Assembly (NCBI GenBank): GCA_002167215.1
Contig: NHDS01000017.1
Location: forward strand, 32,072-47,732
Direction of reading: 5' to 3'
Length of the DNA stretch: 15,661 bases
Source: Pelagibacteraceae bacterium TMED65
GTDB taxonomy: Bacteria > Pseudomonadota > Alphaproteobacteria > TMED127
Shown: positions 1-6,999 of the stretch, one piece after another
Position numbering within the stretch: position 1 is the first letter of the stretch
How the letters are laid out: each line of letters opens with the position of its first letter
Translations under genes and position numbers: made by a program
The notes under the pieces: model-generated
What the model was told of the DNA's origin: nothing
The model's input: only the letters and a program-made list of their open reading frames with translations
Databases searched by the model: none

Positions 1-54
1 AGGAATCATTAAGACAACAAATAATAAAAATAATTTTGTGTCCAAGTATTTCAT
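1..54 (-). CDS. blh: Probable beta-carotene 15,15'-dioxygenase Blh, N-terminal fragment
   Basis: Only 18 codons lie in the window; they read MKYLDTKLFLLFVVLMIP, a hydrophobic start fitting a multi-pass membrane protein. The ATG overlaps the crtY stop in an ATGA arrangement, so the gene is translationally coupled to crtY. Blh-type enzymes cleave beta-carotene into two retinals, and this gene commonly follows crtY in marine proteorhodopsin cassettes. The assignment therefore rests mostly on position: a full carotenoid set ending in beta-carotene beside an opsin needs this enzyme. Nothing catalytic is visible in the fragment, so another membrane protein cannot be excluded. Confidence 0.6.
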   Translation of the reverse strand, partial: MKYLDTKLFLLFVVLMIP

Positions 55-1160
55 TTTTTTGTTAATACAGTTTTAATTAATTCAAATTTTGGTAGTGAAA
101 CTATTATTTTCAATAGTTCAATAATACCTGCTTTATTGGTCAAAAAATTAACAATATTAATTAATTTGTTTTTTTTATAAAACTTTTCAAAGAAAAGAGC
201 AGATTTTTCAGGGTTATTCTTTAAAAATATACAAAAAGTATTATCTAGAAAGTTTAAAAAGGAACTTTTCTTAATTTGCAGGTTCTTACCTTTTAAAATA
301 CAATCTACTATTTGACTTGAGTATTCAAAAGCATTTTGTAGAGAATATCCTGAGGATTGTCTGACCCAATTTCCGGCTGTACCGATTTTTATGTGGTTTC
401 TTGAATTAAATTCTTCAAATTTAAACATTGGAATTTTTCCAAATTCACTAAAGTTAATTTTATATTTTTTATCCTCATATTTATTTTTTAAGTATTCATA
501 TAGATCTTCTTTATATTTATTTTTTTTAAATATTTTCTTTGAAAAATATGTCGACTCAATAAAAATTTTCTTTTTGCTTAAGGGTAAAATATACATAAAG
601 TGGAACTCTTTTTTATTATCTTGTATATCCATTAATGTTAAAGAATTATTTGTAACATTGCTTTCAAACTCAATTTCCACTCCATAAAAATGCTGTAATA
701 GTTCATTGTTTTCGTAAGCTTTTTCTATTCTACTATCAAAACAAAATTTCGAGTAAAAATTTTTATCTCCTATTGTAATTGCTACACGATTGCGATCTGA
801 ATTTATAGACTTTATTGAATGACCCAATAATAACTTAAAGTTTTTTCTTTTTTTCAGCTTATTTAAAAAAATTCTATAAAAATTTGATGACTTTATTCTA
901 AGGTATTCAATTCCATCTGAGCTTAGATTTATTTTTTTGTTGTTAATATATACACAAAGTTCAGACCATCTATTATCTGCAAAATCAGTTAAAAAGTTTT
1001 TAGGAATACTCCAAAAGCAAAGATTCTTGTCGAATTCAAATTTAGTTTTTTTTTCTATTAATAATACTTTATTATTAGTTCGCTCTGTTATTTCATTTGC
1101 TAAAATTAGACCGGAAACACCAGCACCTATAATTGTAATATCAAAATATTCTTCAATCAC
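51..1160 (-). CDS. crtY: Lycopene beta-cyclase
   Basis: Flavoprotein that cyclises both ends of lycopene to give beta-carotene, the direct precursor of retinal. At 369 residues it is near the usual CrtY length. The N-terminus holds a dinucleotide-binding fold: beta strand, GAGVSG at 12-17, and an acidic residue (E36) after the second strand. Further family motifs are CFDSR at 140-144, QHFYG at 156-160, LMDIQ at 176-180 followed by the FMYILPL strand, and a C-terminal GTAGNW...SSGYS at 260-273. The start is GTG, one base after the crtB stop, and the end overlaps the probable blh start by four bases, so it sits inside a tightly coupled operon. Lysine- and phenylalanine-rich composition follows the low G+C. 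Identification is secure from motifs and context together. Confidence 0.93.
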   Translation of the reverse strand: MIEEYFDITIIGAGVSGLILANEITERTNNKVLLIEKKTKFEFDKNLCFWSIPKNFLTDFADNRWSELCVYINNKKINLSSDGIEYLRIKSSNFYRIFLNKLKKRKNFKLLLGHSIKSINSDRNRVAITIGDKNFYSKFCFDSRIEKAYENNELLQHFYGVEIEFESNVTNNSLTLMDIQDNKKEFHFMYILPLSKKKIFIESTYFSKKIFKKNKYKEDLYEYLKNKYEDKKYKINFSEFGKIPMFKFEEFNSRNHIKIGTAGNWVRQSSGYSLQNAFEYSSQIVDCILKGKNLQIKKSSFLNFLDNTFCIFLKNNPEKSALFFEKFYKKNKLINIVNFLTNKAGIIELLKIIVSLPKFELIKTVLTKK

Positions 1161-1161
1161 A

Positions 1162-2067
1162 TTAAATTAATTTAAATTTATTCAAAATACTTCTGATTTC
1201 CTCATCCATAGCTTTATCTTTATTTATTTTGGTGTCAAAAACTAGTTTAAAAAAAACTTTTATAGTCCGTACTAATTTCTCTGATAAATTTAGATATATT
1301 CTTTGATTCCATATATCATAATTACTTGATCTTATTTTTACTCCAATAGATTGATATAAAAATGATGCTACTGCAATAGGTACTCTAAATTTTATAGGCA
1401 ACATAATAATTCCATTCCAAGAAATCCTATAAATTCGATCTGCCAAATTTAGAAAATTTTCTAAATCCTTTGAAAATTCTGTTTGAATTTCTTTATTAGA
1501 GGGAAGTTTTTTAAAATCTTTAGTTTGATGTGACCTAAGTTGTTGGGGAAAATAGATTCTATCTCTGTATAAATCTTCTTTAATATCCCTTGCAATATTT
1601 GTAAGTTGCATAGCTATTCCTAATTGAACAGCTCTTAGTTTCATTTTTTTATTATTTACTCTCATAATACTGCACATCATTATGCCAACAGTGCCGGCAA
1701 CTTTATAACTATACTCTATTAATTCTGAGTTATTTTTAAAATCAACTTTATCCAGATCGCTTAAAACTCCATCAACCAGATGCATCGGTATTGATGTTTT
1801 AATGTTATATTTATTACATATCGATATAAGTCCCGAAACAATTTTATTATTAGATTTACATATTTTTAGATTATTTTTAATCTTTTTGAGCTTTATTCTG
1901 GATATTTTAATTCTTTTCTTTGAATCGTCACCAAGATCATCAACGTATCTACAAAATTCATATAAAACTTTGATATCAGTTCTCAAATTATTTGGAAAAA
2001 ATAAAGATGCAAAATAAAAGGTTTTCGCTCTATTCTTTAGTGAATAATTAGTATGTTGCTGATTCAT
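1162..2067 (-). CDS. crtB: 15-cis-phytoene synthase
   Basis: Squalene/phytoene synthase family enzyme that joins two geranylgeranyl diphosphates head to head into phytoene, the first committed carotenoid step. Both Asp-rich magnesium-binding motifs are present: YVDDLGDD at 41-48 and N158-x-x-R161-D162-x-x-E165-D166, followed by RIYFP at 171-175, a hallmark of the family. Length, 301 residues, is typical. The ATG lies inside the end of crtI, overlapping by 20 bases, with no strong Shine-Dalgarno sequence, which points to translational coupling. It ends one base before the crtY start codon. Gene order crtI-crtB-crtY matches known retinal biosynthesis clusters. No missing residues noticed in the motifs. 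Confidence 0.95.
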   Translation of the reverse strand: MNQQHTNYSLKNRAKTFYFASLFFPNNLRTDIKVLYEFCRYVDDLGDDSKKRIKISRIKLKKIKNNLKICKSNNKIVSGLISICNKYNIKTSIPMHLVDGVLSDLDKVDFKNNSELIEYSYKVAGTVGIMMCSIMRVNNKKMKLRAVQLGIAMQLTNIARDIKEDLYRDRIYFPQQLRSHQTKDFKKLPSNKEIQTEFSKDLENFLNLADRIYRISWNGIIMLPIKFRVPIAVASFLYQSIGVKIRSSNYDIWNQRIYLNLSEKLVRTIKVFFKLVFDTKINKDKAMDEEIRSILNKFKLI

Positions 2068-3529
2068 TACTTACAATATTCTCCAGTACTTTGGCTGAGC
2101 TTATTACCCCTGGAACTCCGGCTCCAGGATGAGAACCGGCTCCAACAAAATAAAGATTTTTAAAGTTTTCTGACTTATTATGAAATCTAAACCAAGCAGA
2201 TTGTGTGAATATTGGAGATATTGAAAAACCACTCCCATAAAGTGAATTATAATCTTTTTGAAAATCATTAGGTGTCATATGAAAGCATATCTTTAGATTT
2301 TTAATGAGTCCAGGTAGTATGGTTTGATCTAATGCCTCTAGAATTTTTCTCTCATAGGTTTTACCTTCTTGACCCCAATTAATTGGATTTTTTAAATTTG
2401 GAACAGGAGATAAAACATAGAAACAATCACAATTTTTAGGTGCCATTGATTTATCAGTAGCAGTTGGTCTATGAAGATAAAGGCTGAAATCATCAGCTAA
2501 TATTCTATTTTTAAAAATATCTTTTAATAAACCCTCATATCTTTTCCCCATCCATATTGTATGATGAGCTACATTTTTATATTTTTTTGTTGTCCCGAAG
2601 TATATAACAAATAATCCCATGGAATACTCCATATTAGCTATTTTCTTATCTGTCCATTTTTTTTTGTTCGATTGAATTAGGTTTTTATATGTATAAGCTG
2701 GGTCTGAATTAATTATTAACTTATCTGCAAAAATTTTTTTATCACCAACTTTGATTCCTTCAGCAATATTTCCATTTGTAATAATTTCTGTAACTTCCGT
2801 ATTCTTAAAAATTTTTATTTGTTCTTCTTTCATAAGCTTTTCAAAGCCTTGAATTATTTTCCCTGTTCCACCCATGGCATAAAAAACTCCCCACTTTCTC
2901 TCAAGAAAATGAATTAAATTATAAATTGATGTGGTATCCAGAGGATTGCCTCCAAGAAGAAGTGGTTGAATGCTAAAGGCTTGCCGAATTTGTTCGTTTT
3001 TTATATATTTTGATACTAATTTGTAAACACTTAGGTAGCTTTTTAATTTTATCAAAGTAGGAATTTGCTTTATCATAAAAAAAAAATTATGAAATGGTAC
3101 GAACGATAGTTTTTCAAAACCAACATTAAATATCTTTTCTGATATTTCTAATAGCTTTCTATAACCCTCAACATCACTGTTATTAAATTTTGCAATCTCT
3201 TTTTCAGTCTCGCGTAAACTACTGGAATAATTAAAAAATTTATTATTGGACGAAAAATAAAATCTGTACCATGGTTCTAGCTTAACGAAATCTACATAAT
3301 CCTTTCTGTTTTTATTAAATAATTTAAATAATTCATCAAATAAAAAGGGTGCAGTAATAACTGTTGGTCCAGCGTCAAAAGTGAATCCAGATTTTTTGAA
3401 AACTCTAGCTCTTCCACCAAGTTGATTAAGTTTCTCAAAAATAGAAACTTGATAACCCAAAGATCTCATCCTTAAGGATGCGGCGATTCCACCGAAACCG
3501 GAACCTACAATGATTGCAGTCTTATTCAT
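2048..3529 (-). CDS. crtI: Phytoene desaturase (lycopene-forming)
   Basis: FAD-dependent membrane-associated enzyme that introduces double bonds into phytoene, giving lycopene. The 493 residues match the CrtI family. The N-terminus is a classic FAD-binding Rossmann motif, GSGFGG at 9-14 with E32 at the end of the second strand and LGGRA at 38-41 onward. The C-terminus carries the family signature FVGAGSHPGAGVPG, which closes the FAD site. The ATG directly abuts the crtE stop with no gap, and the end overlaps crtB by 20 bases. CrtI-type proteins can differ in the number of desaturation steps; with a lycopene cyclase next door, a four-step lycopene-forming enzyme is the natural reading, but step number is inferred from context. 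Confidence 0.95.
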   Translation of the reverse strand: MNKTAIIVGSGFGGIAASLRMRSLGYQVSIFEKLNQLGGRARVFKKSGFTFDAGPTVITAPFLFDELFKLFNKNRKDYVDFVKLEPWYRFYFSSNNKFFNYSSSLRETEKEIAKFNNSDVEGYRKLLEISEKIFNVGFEKLSFVPFHNFFFMIKQIPTLIKLKSYLSVYKLVSKYIKNEQIRQAFSIQPLLLGGNPLDTTSIYNLIHFLERKWGVFYAMGGTGKIIQGFEKLMKEEQIKIFKNTEVTEIITNGNIAEGIKVGDKKIFADKLIINSDPAYTYKNLIQSNKKKWTDKKIANMEYSMGLFVIYFGTTKKYKNVAHHTIWMGKRYEGLLKDIFKNRILADDFSLYLHRPTATDKSMAPKNCDCFYVLSPVPNLKNPINWGQEGKTYERKILEALDQTILPGLIKNLKICFHMTPNDFQKDYNSLYGSGFSISPIFTQSAWFRFHNKSENFKNLYFVGAGSHPGAGVPGVISSAKVLENIVSNESATY

Positions 3530-4633
3530 TTATGTTTTTTTTGTTTTTTTAGTGATTCTATTTACTATAGAACTGATTACAAAACTAACAATTCTATGAA
3601 GTCTTTGATCAGTTTTCATAGATATATTAATTGCTCTTCTTGATACTTCTTCTAAGTGAGCAAAAGATAAATCTAGTGCGCCTTTTTTTTTAATTTGGTT
3701 TAACCAATGACTAATGTCATCCTCTGATATTGAATCATACCTTTTTTTTAAAAATTTCTGAAGAACAAATTTTTCGCCATGTGTGGCATTTTCAATAAAA
3801 TGCATAATCAATATATTCATCTTTCCCTCTTTTAGATCTCTTCCAGGTAGCCCTCTGTCTTTAAGACCTAGAAAATCTGATACATCGTCTTGTATTTGAT
3901 AAGCTACACCAGTTTCAAATAATGAACTAAAATATTTGTTATCAAAAGATTTTCCGGAAAGTATCATGGCGAGTTTTACTGGAAGAGAAATTAACCCCCC
4001 AGTTTTTGCTCTGGCCGTTGATTCATAATCCTGCATCTTTAAATTAAAGTCGGATCTACTTAAAATCTCAACAGACTGTCCTTTAACAGTTTGTTTTATC
4101 GTTTTACTTAGTTCATCAATAGCTTTACATTTTAAATCTGGATCAATTCTTATCTTTGATAAAACCTCAAATGAAGCAGATATAAAATAGTCACCAAGAT
4201 TTATTGCTGTGTGATCCCCAAATCTATTCCATATTGTTGGCATCCCCCTTCTTAAAAGATCTCTGTCTTGAAGGTCATCGTGGATAAGTGAAGCATTATG
4301 AATAAATTCACAACACATTCCAATGTCTTGCGAAACCTCTTTGTTTAAACCGAAAATATTTGAAGCTAATAATGCCAGAATTGCTCTAAACCTTTTACCT
4401 CCTGATTTTAGTTGATATTTCGCGCAGTGTCCCATCCATGAGTCGTCGCAGATAATTTCATGCATCTTATTGTTTAAAATTTTAAGATCGTTTTCAAAAG
4501 TTGATTTTTTAAAGAAACTTATATCAATGCTTTTTTGAAAATCATTAAGCTCTTTCCAATTTCTATTCCAAGCTAAAGTGCTTGCTTTTGATTTGTAATG
4601 ATTTTTTATTGAACTTGTTTTTTGCATTCTCAT
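3530..4633 (-). CDS. crtE: Geranylgeranyl diphosphate synthase
   Basis: Trans-prenyltransferase that extends farnesyl diphosphate to the C20 precursor of phytoene. Visible motifs are GGKR at 78-81, first Asp-rich motif DDLQD at 119-123, KTGG at 210-213, and second Asp-rich motif DDVSD at 249-253. The fifth residue before the first Asp motif is Ala (A114), small as expected for products longer than C15; in the ispA of this window it is Tyr. At 367 residues it is longer than the usual roughly 300, owing to some 35-40 extra residues before GGKR. The first ATG directly follows the T-tract of a terminator and has no Shine-Dalgarno sequence; a second ATG lies two codons on (4627), also without one, so the start is uncertain. 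The stop abuts crtI. Confidence 0.92.
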   Translation of the reverse strand: MRMQKTSSIKNHYKSKASTLAWNRNWKELNDFQKSIDISFFKKSTFENDLKILNNKMHEIICDDSWMGHCAKYQLKSGGKRFRAILALLASNIFGLNKEVSQDIGMCCEFIHNASLIHDDLQDRDLLRRGMPTIWNRFGDHTAINLGDYFISASFEVLSKIRIDPDLKCKAIDELSKTIKQTVKGQSVEILSRSDFNLKMQDYESTARAKTGGLISLPVKLAMILSGKSFDNKYFSSLFETGVAYQIQDDVSDFLGLKDRGLPGRDLKEGKMNILIMHFIENATHGEKFVLQKFLKKRYDSISEDDISHWLNQIKKKGALDLSFAHLEEVSRRAINISMKTDQRLHRIVSFVISSIVNRITKKTKKT

Positions 4634-4665
4634 AAAAAAAGGGAAACATCGTTAAGATGTTTCCC
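4634..4665 (-). terminator. Intrinsic terminator between proteorhodopsin and crtE
   Basis: On the minus strand a perfect 10-bp stem, GGGAAACATC pairing with GATGTTTCCC around a five-base loop (4651-4655), is followed at once by seven T residues and then the crtE ATG. It lies 29 bases past the opsin stop. This is a textbook Rho-independent terminator, yet the downstream genes have no other obvious promoter, so it probably passes a fraction of transcripts. Confidence 0.88.
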
Positions 4666-4694
4666 TTCAAAAATGTTTATAACATTTAAATAGC

Positions 4695-5390
4695 TTATGC
4701 TTTTGCAGATTCGGACTTAGCGGCCGCCCAAATCACAAGACCAAAGGCTATTTTATTGACTATATCAGCAAGGTTGTAGATAGCATTCAAAGAATTCTCA
4801 TCTGTACCACCAGCTAGATATCCTAGGAAATAACCAATAGGATAGATAGACCAGCCAATTGATACGATCCATTTCATCGCATTATAGGCCGATTGCTGTG
4901 CTTTAGAGTTACTGGACGCGTTAGCTTGCGCTGCTTCACCTGCAAATACTTCATACAGGATGTAAATCCAACCTGCCATACCTACTATGAAACCAACAGT
5001 TACGTTAATTGAACCGTTTTCACCAAGGAAACCAGCAATAAGCATAACTAAAGTACCAATTAAAAGTCTCCAGAACATTCCAGCTGTGGCAGCGCCAACT
5101 GCTGCTAGAATCAGGTAAAATTCGACCATTTGAAGTGGGACTGTCAGTAACCAGTCAATATATCTAAAGACATTAGGGTTCTCGCCAGTCTGGACCCATA
5201 CCGCTCTCATGTAGTAATAGTGAATTGCAGCGATCAAAGTTACAAGACCAGCAACTCTTACAGAAGTTTGCCAGTGTTTAGCTACGCTGTTCCCCTCTAA
5301 AAAGAAGAAAGCTGTAGCTGCAACCATAGATACTGAGATTATCCAAAAAGACACCCCAACGAGGTCATCGGCTTTAAGCATATATTCCAT
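4695..5390 (-). CDS. Proteorhodopsin, blue-absorbing type, light-driven proton pump
   Basis: Seven-helix retinal protein that pumps protons out across the inner membrane under light. Numbered against green proteorhodopsin (a constant offset of 18), the key residues are present: H57 (H75), R76 (R94), proton acceptor D79 (D97), proton donor E90 (E108) and retinal Schiff-base lysine K213 (K231). The tuning position, L or M in green forms and Q in blue forms at 105, is Q87 here, so blue absorption is predicted. The motif RYIDWLLTVPLQM spans 76-88. The protein starts at MEYMLKADD and lacks the cleaved signal peptide seen in the original gammaproteobacterial protein; an in-frame stop lies a few codons upstream. 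AAGGA before the ATG is a good ribosome binding site. G+C is clearly higher than in the crt genes. Confidence 0.98.
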   Translation of the reverse strand: MEYMLKADDLVGVSFWIISVSMVAATAFFFLEGNSVAKHWQTSVRVAGLVTLIAAIHYYYMRAVWVQTGENPNVFRYIDWLLTVPLQMVEFYLILAAVGAATAGMFWRLLIGTLVMLIAGFLGENGSINVTVGFIVGMAGWIYILYEVFAGEAAQANASSNSKAQQSAYNAMKWIVSIGWSIYPIGYFLGYLAGGTDENSLNAIYNLADIVNKIAFGLVIWAAAKSESAKA

Positions 5391-5415
5391 ATGTTTATCC
5401 TTTCGTATGTATTAA

Positions 5416-5435
5416 ATTTAGACATAGGTCTAAAT
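5416..5435 (-). promoter_or_regulatory. 20-bp inverted repeat in the proteorhodopsin leader
   Basis: Perfect 8-bp arms, ATTTAGAC and GTCTAAAT, flank a four-base loop. The element ends 25 bases before the opsin ATG and leaves the AAGGA ribosome binding site free. It could be a 5' mRNA hairpin that stabilises the transcript or an operator for a dimeric regulator. No T-tract follows, so it is not a convincing terminator. Confidence 0.55.
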
Positions 5436-5462
5436 ATTAAAGTTTTAAACAAGCAGATTATG

Positions 5463-5484
5463 TGGGCTTAAATGCTATAGCCCA
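5463..5484 (-). promoter_or_regulatory. Second inverted repeat upstream of proteorhodopsin
   Basis: Six-base-pair arms, TGGGCT and AGCCCA, enclose a ten-base loop, about 72 bases ahead of the opsin start. G+C-rich stems stand out in this AT-rich spacer. It may be a further leader hairpin or protein-binding site; the arms are short, so chance is possible. Confidence 0.35.
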
Positions 5485-5495
5485 AAAACCTCCCC

Positions 5496-5534
5496 ATATT
5501 AGTAATTACTAGGATGACCAAAAAAATTGTTAAT
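5496..5534 (-). promoter_or_regulatory. Candidate control region of proteorhodopsin, shared with the porin
   Basis: Positions 5496-5511 read, on the minus strand, TAGTAATTACTAATAT, which contains the perfect 12-bp palindrome TAGTAATTACTA (5500-5511). The same 16 bases with one change occur upstream of the porin gene at 9543-9558. Positions 5520-5534 read ATTAACAATTTTTTT on the minus strand, and the identical 15 bases occur in the porin leader at 9494-9508. This suggests a common promoter or regulator for the two genes. No clear -35/-10 pair could be assigned. Confidence 0.4.
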
Positions 5535-5587
5535 TCAAGGAAAAAAAACTAATAATCTTATAAATATATGATTTTATTGGTAAATAA

Positions 5588-6004
5588 TTATAAAAGAAAA
5601 GATATACAAGCTAAAAAAGTTGCATTTATTCTAAGTTTTTTAAACCAAGTTTGATTAATATATCTTAGTATTATTAAATCAATAGAAAGGCTAAAGATTA
5701 AAGAGAAAATCAAGATAACAAAAGGATCAAAATAAACAAAATTATAATTTATAGAAAGCGCTAAAAACAGAGGTAATATTGGCACTAAAATATACTTTTT
5801 TTCTCCCATAAGTATAATTTTATGCCACTGCATTCCAGACAAGAAAGCAATTATTAATGCACAATATAAATAAGAAAAATTATCTACATCTTTAAAAATT
5901 ATTGTTGATAAATTAAAATTTAAATATTCTATGAATCTTGGAAGATAAAAAGGAAACAAACCAAAATAGGTTATTACTTTAATGGTTTTTTTTAACTGAC
6001 ACAT
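5588..6004 (-). CDS. DUF3429-type small integral membrane protein
   Basis: Function unknown. The protein is almost wholly hydrophobic with about four or five membrane segments. It fits the DUF3429 pattern from memory: an early GLFPF (T/YFGLFPF), a YLYCALIIAFLSGMQWH segment where the family has a conserved 'FLGGxHWG'-like stretch, a central VPILPLFLAL helix, then DLIILRY and a W-F-x-x-LR motif near the C-terminus. The start chosen is the ATG at 6004, 14 residues before GLFPF as in relatives; in-frame ATG at 6037 and GTG at 6043 would add 11 or 13 residues but leave almost no room for a promoter against the divergent DUF3126 gene. It lies upstream of the opsin on the same strand, 197 bases away, so probably separately controlled. 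Confidence 0.75.
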   Translation of the reverse strand: MCQLKKTIKVITYFGLFPFYLPRFIEYLNFNLSTIIFKDVDNFSYLYCALIIAFLSGMQWHKIILMGEKKYILVPILPLFLALSINYNFVYFDPFVILIFSLIFSLSIDLIILRYINQTWFKKLRINATFLACISFLL

Positions 6005-6059
6005 AAATCTTGCTAGATTAAATTTAAAGTTTATCATATACACTTTGGAGTTTCATACA

Positions 6060-6272
6060 ATGACTGAAGATGAACTAAATAATATAAGAGCTTATTTAAA
6101 TAGAGTTTTCAAAACAGATGGGTTTAATGTTATAAGTAGAAAATCAATCGATGATTCTTGTGAAATCTATTTGAATGATGAATTTTTAGGACTTATATAT
6201 AAAGAATCAGACGAAGGAGAAGATGATTATCAATTTCATATGACAATATTAAAAGAGGATCTTCACAACTAA
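6060..6272 (+). CDS. DUF3126 family small protein
   Basis: A 70-residue acidic soluble protein of unknown function. The pattern is that of alphaproteobacterial DUF3126: MTEDELNNIRAYLNRVF at the start, a basic strand ending in SRK, then DDSCEIYLNDEFLGLIYKESDEGEDDY and a final F-x-MTIL strand. The ATG at 6060 is preferred because GGAG sits at 6047-6050, nine bases before it; a TTG at 6045 would add five residues and destroy that site. It faces the DUF3429 gene divergently and is followed four bases later by a predicted outer-membrane protein gene, with which it is probably co-transcribed. The family is a useful lineage marker for Alphaproteobacteria. Confidence 0.8.
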   Translation: MTEDELNNIRAYLNRVFKTDGFNVISRKSIDDSCEIYLNDEFLGLIYKESDEGEDDYQFHMTILKEDLHN

Positions 6273-6276
6273 AGCT

Positions 6277-6999
6277 ATGTATAACTTTGTAATCTTATTA
6301 TCTATTTTCTTGTTCTGTCATGACTCATTTTCTCACCACAAAATTTACAGCCCTAGAGTTGAAGAGGGCAGACTGTCATTAGAATGGAGAGGACACTTTA
6401 ATCATGATGATAGAGTTGATTTTAATAAATCTCATCACCAAGTATTCGAAACAGAATATTCATGGACTGGATATTGGCAATCAGAATTAGAATTTCACGT
6501 TTCAGATAAGAATGAAACTCCACTTGACTGGGAAAAAACTGAATTTCAAAATCAGGTCCAGATCTTTGATTATAAAAACTTTGCGGGAGCATTGTATTTT
6601 TCATATAATTTTGTTAGCGAAAGTGATAAAGCTGATGAGATTGAGTATAAATATCTCAACGAATTTGCACACAGAAATGTAGCACTAATTACAAATTTTA
6701 TTTTTGAAAAAGAAGTTGGGAAAAATGCAAGTGGTTCAACTAAATTTGACTTAAGCAATCAATTGATGTTTATTGATGCAATTTATGGTTACAACCTTGG
6801 TTTAGTGGGCTTTAGTGAGTTCGGTGAAGCAACCAGTTTTAAAACATTTGGAAATCAAGAGCATCTTTTTGGACCTCAAATTGAGAGTGAATGGGAATTT
6901 TCGGATTTCGAATATGAATTATCTCTGACATACTTACATGGTCTTACTGACGCATCAACTAACCATATGTTTTTATGGAACATGGAGCTTGAATTCTAA
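6277..6999 (+). CDS. Predicted outer-membrane beta-barrel protein, function unknown
   Basis: A signal peptide occupies about residues 1-19 (hydrophobic core VILLSIFLF, probable cleavage before HHKIYSP). The mature part, some 220 residues, alternates hydrophobic and polar positions in short aromatic-rich strands (for example WTGYWQSELEFHV and FAGALYFSYNFV) and ends in phenylalanine (MELEF), the usual signal for barrel insertion. The mature N-terminus begins with H-K-I-Y-S-P-x-V-E-E-G, a sequence I recall from uncharacterised secreted proteins of other proteobacteria but cannot name. The gene starts four bases after the DUF3126 stop and its end overlaps the end of the convergent lipoprotein gene. 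Ligand or role cannot be told from sequence; a small porin-like or structural barrel is possible. Confidence 0.7.
   Translation: MYNFVILLSIFLFCHDSFSHHKIYSPRVEEGRLSLEWRGHFNHDDRVDFNKSHHQVFETEYSWTGYWQSELEFHVSDKNETPLDWEKTEFQNQVQIFDYKNFAGALYFSYNFVSESDKADEIEYKYLNEFAHRNVALITNFIFEKEVGKNASGSTKFDLSNQLMFIDAIYGYNLGLVGFSEFGEATSFKTFGNQEHLFGPQIESEWEFSDFEYELSLTYLHGLTDASTNHMFLWNMELEF

Noticed and set aside
391..687. Open frame on the plus strand opposite crtY
   Set aside because: It lies wholly inside a well-supported gene on the other strand, is rich in Phe, Leu and Ser as expected of antisense AT-rich sequence, and shows no family motif. The same applies to frames at 937-1170, 1802-2017, 8685-8882, 10583-10795, 12405-12659 and 13505-13741.
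5391..5587. A specific -35/-10 promoter for proteorhodopsin
   Set aside because: TTGAAT near 5536-5541 and several AT-rich hexamers were tried, but none gave a good pair at 16-18 bases; in this composition such matches are not informative.
6045..6059. TTG start for the DUF3126 gene
   Set aside because: The TTG overlaps the GGAG ribosome binding site that serves the ATG at 6060, and homologues begin at the MT(E/P) position.
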